Assembly (NCBI GenBank): GCA_013397865.1
Contig: VZTI01003795.1
Span: 186,001 to 250,000, forward strand
Source of the DNA: Struthidea cinerea
Lineage: Eukaryota > Chordata > Aves > Passeriformes > Corcoracidae
Direction: 5' to 3'
DNA: 64,000 nucleotides
Under the pieces are notes generated by a model that did no database searches, was not told the origin of the DNA, and worked only from the letters and a program-made list of their open reading frames with translations. Shown here piece by piece: positions 59,111-64,000 of this stretch (its first letter is position 1; the number at the start of each line of letters is the position of its first letter). The position numbers and the translations under genes were made by a program.

Positions 59111-59159
59111 CCCTTCCAAGCACAACAAAAGCCTCGACCACCAGCCCCAGAAGTCTCTC
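58995..59159 (-). CDS. Candidate C-terminal coding exon, 54 residues, unidentified
   Basis: On the minus strand a stop-free stretch runs from an AATTAG (possible splice acceptor at 59161-59160) to TGA at 58997-58995. The translation starts with a hydrophobic Leu-Leu-Gly-Leu-Val-Val-Glu-Ala-Phe-Val-Val-Leu segment, then Gly-Arg-Gly-Pro-Ser-Arg, a serine-rich linker, and an acidic tail Gln-Glu-Gly-Glu-Gln-Pro-Glu-Glu-Thr-Glu-Leu-Gly-Asp-Asp. Codon third positions are nearly all G or C. The tail looks like a real protein end, but the acceptor has a weak pyrimidine tract, no upstream exon is found, and CpG-rich DNA gives long frames by chance. The open frame upstream (59160-59372) is separated by one TAG. 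No family recognised. Confidence 0.2.
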   Translation of the reverse strand, partial: ERLLGLVVEAFVVLGRGPSRGPGASSSSDSGPGSACSGMGQEGEQPEETELGDD

Positions 59160-60543
59160 CTAATTAAAGGCTTTAGGGATGGATATTCCAAGAGCCGCCA
59201 CGACCCGGTGGAAGCGGGACAATGTAAACACCTCGGGAAACGCCTCCGTTTCCAGATGAGTTCCCCACAGAAACCCTGATCCACCGGGGCAGACCAGCAG
59301 CGAAGGCCGTGCATTGGCCCGTGTGCTGCTCAGACAGCGGAGAGGTGGAAAAACTCCTTCATTCCTGATCATTCCTGATCAGCAGAGGTCCAGAAATCTG
59401 GCAGCTGGGAGGTTTTTTCCCTCAGCTTTTGTGTGTCTGTTACTGTGACTGATTCCTCTCCTACGGCACCAAATTCCACGCTCCAGCATGGGCTGTAACA
59501 CCTAAAAAGCAAAAGCTTTTCTTGCCCTGTGGGCACCAGGGATTGGAAATATTTGATCCACCTTTTCACTGGTTCTCCATGGATTTTCCTCTCTGAGGGA
59601 AGCTGTGACCTTGGGCATCAGGGGTAGCCCAGCCCGTGCTGCAGAGTTTGACATTATCTTCCCTCAGAGAACCCTGAGGCTGTTTTTACGCTCATTAATT
59701 AAACCCCACGTGCTGCCTGAGAGGTGGATACAGGCAATCCACCTCAAAATTAAGCTGGAAAAGGTTAATTGCCTCCTTGGACCTCACAGGTGCCCTCCCA
59801 TTCCTGCCTAGCTCCCAAATAACTGGGACCAGGTTGTTCATGCTGGTGCCATCCCCTCGAATCTATCACAGACCACACAGGGGAACCAAGTGAGCAACAC
59901 CAAAAAAAAAAAACCCTCCTGCCTATATCCATCATCTCCTGCTTCCCCTCTTGCTTTTCTTAGTATCCAGAAAAAAGAAAGGAAAAAAAAAATTTAAAGG
60001 CAACCTGAAACCACTCCACACTCCCAATGAGAAAATAAAAATGGATGTTGCAGGCTCATGTGTTCTATACGTTTCCAAATATTTCCATCTGCTCCTGAAA
60101 TTTCCATTAGGAGTTGCCAAAAACTCTTACAGAATTGTTAACACGATGGTAAATTTAGATTCTTTTTATGGAGAGACGTTTCCCCACCCTCTTAAGAGTC
60201 TGGTATCAATTTGTCCTGTCACTGATAAGCCAGAGGTATTGCTGGATTTGCCTTTTTGCTCCCTGGGATGGGATCAGGGAAGAGAGGCAGCACCCACATT
60301 TTGAGTGGGTCCTGCTGCACCCCTGGCTCAGCACAGAAATCCCTTCCAAGGAAATCACCATCCCCAGCTGCTTCCCCCAGCCCTCACCCCACGGATTGTC
60401 CTTTGCTTTGGAAGCTCCCAAAGGAAGGTGGGAGGCTGGTGGGGAGTCCTGCCCATCCACCACCCAGACCCTGATTAAAATCCTGGTGTTAACGAGCAGG
60501 TTTCGTGCTCAGAAGGGTGCAGGGCAGGAGTGCGGAGTGACGG
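59160..60543. other. Unique sequence, no gene seen
   Basis: The 10-bp ATTCCTGATC is duplicated at 59361-59380. The stretch 59950-60240 is AT-rich and repeat-free and may be regulatory. No exon recognised. Confidence 0.4.
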
Positions 60544-60785
60544 GACAAAGGGAATGGCTTCAGACTCACGGAGAGTAGGGTTAGATGGGATTTTGGGAAG
60601 GAATTCCTCCCTGGGAAGGTGGTGAGGGGCTGGGATGGAATTCCCAGAGAAGCTGTGGCTGCCCCTGGATCCCTGGGAGTGCCCAAGGCCAGGCTGGACA
60701 GGGCTTGGAGCAGCCTGGCACAGTGGAAGGTGTGGGTGGAGCTGGGTGATCTTTGAGGTCCCTTCCAACCCAGGCGAGTCAATGA
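60544..60785 (+). mobile_element. CR1 LINE 3' end fragment
   Basis: GGGAATGGCTTCAGACTCAC, GGGAAGGAATTCCTCCCTGG, AGAAGCTGTGGCTGCCCCTG, CAAGGCCAGGCTGGACAGGG and ATCTTTGAGGTCCCTTCCAA follow the sense-strand CR1 3' end in order. This is the longest sense-strand CR1 copy in the window. It is 5' truncated. Confidence 0.95.
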
Positions 60786-62219
60786 GGGCGACGGAAACCC
60801 CAAAAAAAAGCTCAGCGTGAGGTGGAGAAAGCAGGGAGAGGCCTCAGCAGGCAGGGAACGCGCTCGGGAGCATTTCCAGCTGCAGGGACGCGTCCCTGAG
60901 GCAGCAGCCGGAGCTGTGTCACGGGGCTGCTTCACCGGGGATGGTTTGGTTCAGGCACCGTTGTTTTTCCAGTGAAACAGCCCATTCTTCCCGGTCAGAA
61001 AGGGTCTCTTGGGGCTGGCTCCCGTGCGTGCTCCGTGTGGGGAGTCAGCAGTGGCACCACCCAGGGCTGGTCGAGCCGCTGCTGGAGTTTCTGAGCCAGA
61101 GCAATATTATTTTAAAGCACTTGCTCCCCGTGACCATTTACAACAAACCTGCTCCCACGGCACAGCAAACAGGGGCCGTTTTCCAGAGGAGGCACTCGGT
61201 GGAGATTAAAGGTTCGGAGCCCACACAAAAAGGCAGAAAGCACCACTCCCTCCTCCGGGCTGGTGTGAGGAACCCACAGAGCCTGAGCCTTTCCCGACCT
61301 CTCGTTTTGCACCTCCACACAGAGCCCACGAGTGAAATCCCTGCTCCCCCCAAGCTCCTGGGTTACATCAGAGCCTTTTCCTGTGCTCCTGGCAAAGCTG
61401 CCCCATTTTCAGGGGCATTTCTCCACATGGAAAAGGATTTTTCTCCCCTCCAGTATCCCCAGGCTGTTCTGCCAGGCTGCCCTGCTCCATCTCCCAGGAT
61501 TAGAAATGCCCCGGGGCTGATCAGCAAAACCCCAGTGGAAAAACCCCTCGGAGATGCCTTTAGTCATGAGAAAGCCCTGCTGGAGCAGCCAGAGGAGTGG
61601 GATTGCTGCGTGGCCACTGTGAGGGCTCTCTGATGCACTCAGGGATGTTATAAATCATCACCTAATTAATCTGAGTCTTACTCTGCCTAATCTTCCTCGA
61701 GGAAGGAGGGAGAGCTGCGAGTCTGGATTCTTGCTCCTGGGGGAACAACATAACAATGGGTTCGGGGAAGGGGAATGAAAGATGCCTCATTTCAATTTTT
61801 TTCTTCTTTCAGGATATTCCCTGACGTGCCCCAGAGCTTTGCCCATCTCCCGGATGATTTCTCCACACGAATTCCGGGGGCCGGGGACAGGCTGGGAGGG
61901 TGACACGGAAAACCCACAGCGGCTGCTCGGAGAAAGGAGCCCTTCCCACCGACAGGGAACCGATCTGGTCTCCTTCTGACCCCCTCCCTGCAGTCACACT
62001 CGTCAGATTTCCCTCCTGATGGGCTCCTTCTTCCAGAGCAGCCTCCTCCTCCCGCATCCCGGGGGTTTCAGGGAGAGACACCAACAGGAATAAGCGCATT
62101 GCCACCTGCAGCCTGCTTGGAAAAGAGCTGCTGGAACCAGCCCCGCAGGCTGCTCCTCCAGCTGCTGCTCCCAAACCCCTCGGTTGTTCAGGAGCCACGG
62201 GCAACACCCCTCGTTTCGC
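60786..62219. other. Unique sequence, no gene seen
   Basis: A 230-codon plus-strand frame (60941-61633) is the longest non-repeat frame on the right. It has no domain, signal peptide or repeats that I recognise, and minus-strand frames overlap it. Treated as chance. Confidence 0.4.
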
Positions 62220-63110
62220 CGTTGGAGAAGTTAATTAGTTTATTTTGTGTCTAATTTTAATGCTTGAGCCATGTCCGGAGATGTGAGCTCGGGGGAAACA
62301 GGGAAGTTTCCAACTGGTGATGTTATCCACAGCCTGGGGTGGTGCTATTCAAACCTCGGTGTAAAACACGTGGGGTTAAAATCTTACCTGATTTTAATGT
62401 TCCTTTTGCTTCTGAGACCAAAACTTCCCTGTTTTCGGTGTTAAATTCACCCAGGGATCCCCAGCGGCCTCCTCAGCTCTGCAGAGATGGGAGCAAGTGT
62501 GTTTATATGGATTTTAAGTAATTTTATCTTTAAAAAAGGCAATGTTATGAAATATTAACAGTTGAAGTATTTATTAGTGACTGTGCTCATAGCCGGATCT
62601 GCTTTGTTGGTTTTTTTTAAATACATGTAGGGAAAAAAAAGTCATATTTGCCTAAAGAACACGTCAAAACTTGAACAGATGGGAGATTTTACCAAAAGGA
62701 GACTGTTCTGCTCAGACATCACTCCCTTTCCAAAACCTCAAGTAAAGTTTCATATCTTTCAGCAAATCTTGGAATGGGATTATAAATTCAAAATAAAAAT
62801 ACAGAAATTTCCGATGTCGAGCTCATAAATGCCAGTTTACAACGTTTTCTGGTGTCTTAATGAGAGCCATGTGACCAAAGCTATATATTATAGGAAATAG
62901 CCAAAAGGCACAAATGCTTTTACAAGTCCATTTGTAAATGCAGAGGACTGATTTTTACAATTTTCACACAAGAGGTTATTATCCTTTTTTAATTAAAAAA
63001 TTACTGGGGATTTTTTTTTGGTTTTTTTTTCATTTTCACCATGCTCTGCACTGCAGGGGATAACCAAGCCCTGTCTCCAGAGCCCCAGTGCAGTGCAGGG
63101 ATGTTGATAT
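62220..63110. promoter_or_regulatory. AT-rich repeat-free block, possible conserved element
   Basis: Contains AAGTTAATTAGTTTATTTTG, TGTCTAATTTTAATGC and long TTTAAA/TATATTATA words up to about 63000, with few frames. Texture of noncoding conserved or AT-rich intergenic DNA. Confidence 0.22.
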
Positions 63111-63440
63111 TCCCCTGGCACCTCCCAAAATCTCAGAGTCACCCTTTTTCCATGTTTATATATCCCTGGCAGCTCCCAAAATTCAGAGTCACCCTTTTTC
63201 CATGTTTATATATCCCTGGCAGCTCCCAAAATTCAGAGTCACCCATTTTCCACGCTGGTTTTCCCCTGGCAGCTCCCAAAAAAGTCACCCATTTTCCACA
63301 TTGATATTCCCCTGGCAGCTCCCAAAATTCAGTCACCCATTTCCATGCTGCTATTCCCCTGGCAGCTCCCAAAATTCAGAGTCACCCATTTCCCATGCTG
63401 ATTTTCCCCTGGCAGCTCCCAAAAAGTCCCCCATTTCCCA
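63111..63440. repeat. Minisatellite, 7 units of 46 to 50 bp
   Basis: Each unit carries CCCCTGGCAGCTCCCAAAA (TATCCCTGGC in units 2 and 3), an AGAGTCACCC-type word and TTTCCATG-type sequence. Unit starts are near 63111, 63161, 63211, 63261, 63307, 63354 and 63404. Deletions of the TTCAGA part explain the shorter units. Crossing frames are artefacts. Confidence 0.93.
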
Positions 63441-64000
63441 AGACAAGCAGCATCGTTAAACCGTATTTATTTTACTTAAACCCTGCACAATGAGGCAGTG
63501 ACCATAATAGCACTTAATGGGATCAGCGGGGGAAGAACCGGGGCTGTTCCTAAGCGTCTCCAGAGGTGAACTGTCCGTGTCGGTGCCGCAGCAGGGCTGA
63601 GCTCTCCGCTCCTCACAGCCTGGCCCCGGTGATCGCCCCCAGCCCCATCTCTGCCCGTCCCCATTGACGCCGTTCCTATTGAATGCCCCTAATGGGTTGT
63701 AGCCTCCAGCCGCCCTCCCTCCCCGTTCGGGAAAACACCGCAGATGGGGCCAGGCACTAAAAGGGTGGGAGGCCACTCTCTCTCAAGACAGAGGTCCCTG
63801 TAATATTTCCAGTGGCGCTTCCAGGGCCTTGGGCGCACGGGGCACTCCCCAGTGGGGTCCCAGGGGGGCTCTGTGTCCGTATGTCCTAAATGTGGGCTCC
63901 GGGCTGAACTAAACCCACCAGCTGCCAGCACTGAGGCTGAGCTAGGAGGAAACTGGCTGGGTCAGGCTCAGGAGAGGTGCAGGGATGTCCTTCAGCCCGG
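63441..64000. other. Unique sequence to the window end
   Basis: At 63464-63469 an AATAAA reads on the minus strand inside a T- and A-rich stretch and could mark the 3' end of a minus-strand transcript coming from beyond 64000, but no coding exon is recognised. The minus-strand frames at 63456-63931 have no known domain. Confidence 0.3.

Noticed and set aside
60941..61633. 230-codon plus-strand frame
   Set aside because: No domain, no signal peptide, overlapped by minus-strand frames, and in GC-rich DNA where stops are scarce.

Overview
The window looks like intergenic or intronic DNA from a bird, probably a passerine. This is inferred from its repeats. It holds about ten fragments of CR1-type LINE 3' ends, four short solo LTRs of endogenous retroviruses (three with the CCAAT/TATA layout and short target duplications of avian ERV LTRs), many GC-rich minisatellites, and no mammal-type SINEs. 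The species is not determined. I found no protein-coding gene that I recognise, no rRNA or tRNA, no CRISPR array and no bacterial-style operon. Almost all of the open reading frames look like chance frames. The longest ones lie in tandem repeats that happen to lack stop codons.

Layout. 1-14.3 kb is mostly unique sequence, with AT-rich blocks that could be conserved regulatory DNA (about 3.6-4.3, 5.4-6.0 and 10.3-10.9 kb) and three short CR1 tails. 14.34-14.72 kb is a solo LTR with a perfect 6-bp target duplication. 15-19 kb is repeat-poor and has homeodomain-type TAATTA clusters. 19.2-19.6 kb is a 388-bp TCCA array. 20-28 kb has a CR1 fragment, a 14-bp-arm hairpin and a 39-bp minisatellite. 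28.7 and 47.4 kb share an unrecognised repeat joined to a CR1 3' end. 32-34 kb has a CR1 and a second solo LTR related to the first. 39.1-42.2 kb is a troubled part of the assembly: two single-N gaps, a 29-copy 20-bp minisatellite and a 322-bp perfect duplication that is almost certainly an unmerged contig overlap. 52.2-52.8 kb is a nested structure, with an LTR inside a CR1 3' end that runs into a GAT microsatellite. 58.0-59.1 kb is a CpG-rich block split by a fourth LTR of another family. On the minus strand beside it is a 54-codon open stretch with an acidic tail, the only candidate I would test as a real exon. 63.1-63.4 kb is a seven-unit minisatellite.

No set of genes works together here as a system. 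The parts worth a second look are the split CpG island with its possible exon and same-strand LTR, the LTR family with a shared 29-bp core, the CR1-linked chimeric repeat, the higher-order structure of the 20-bp minisatellite, and the assembly artefacts that produce false open reading frames.
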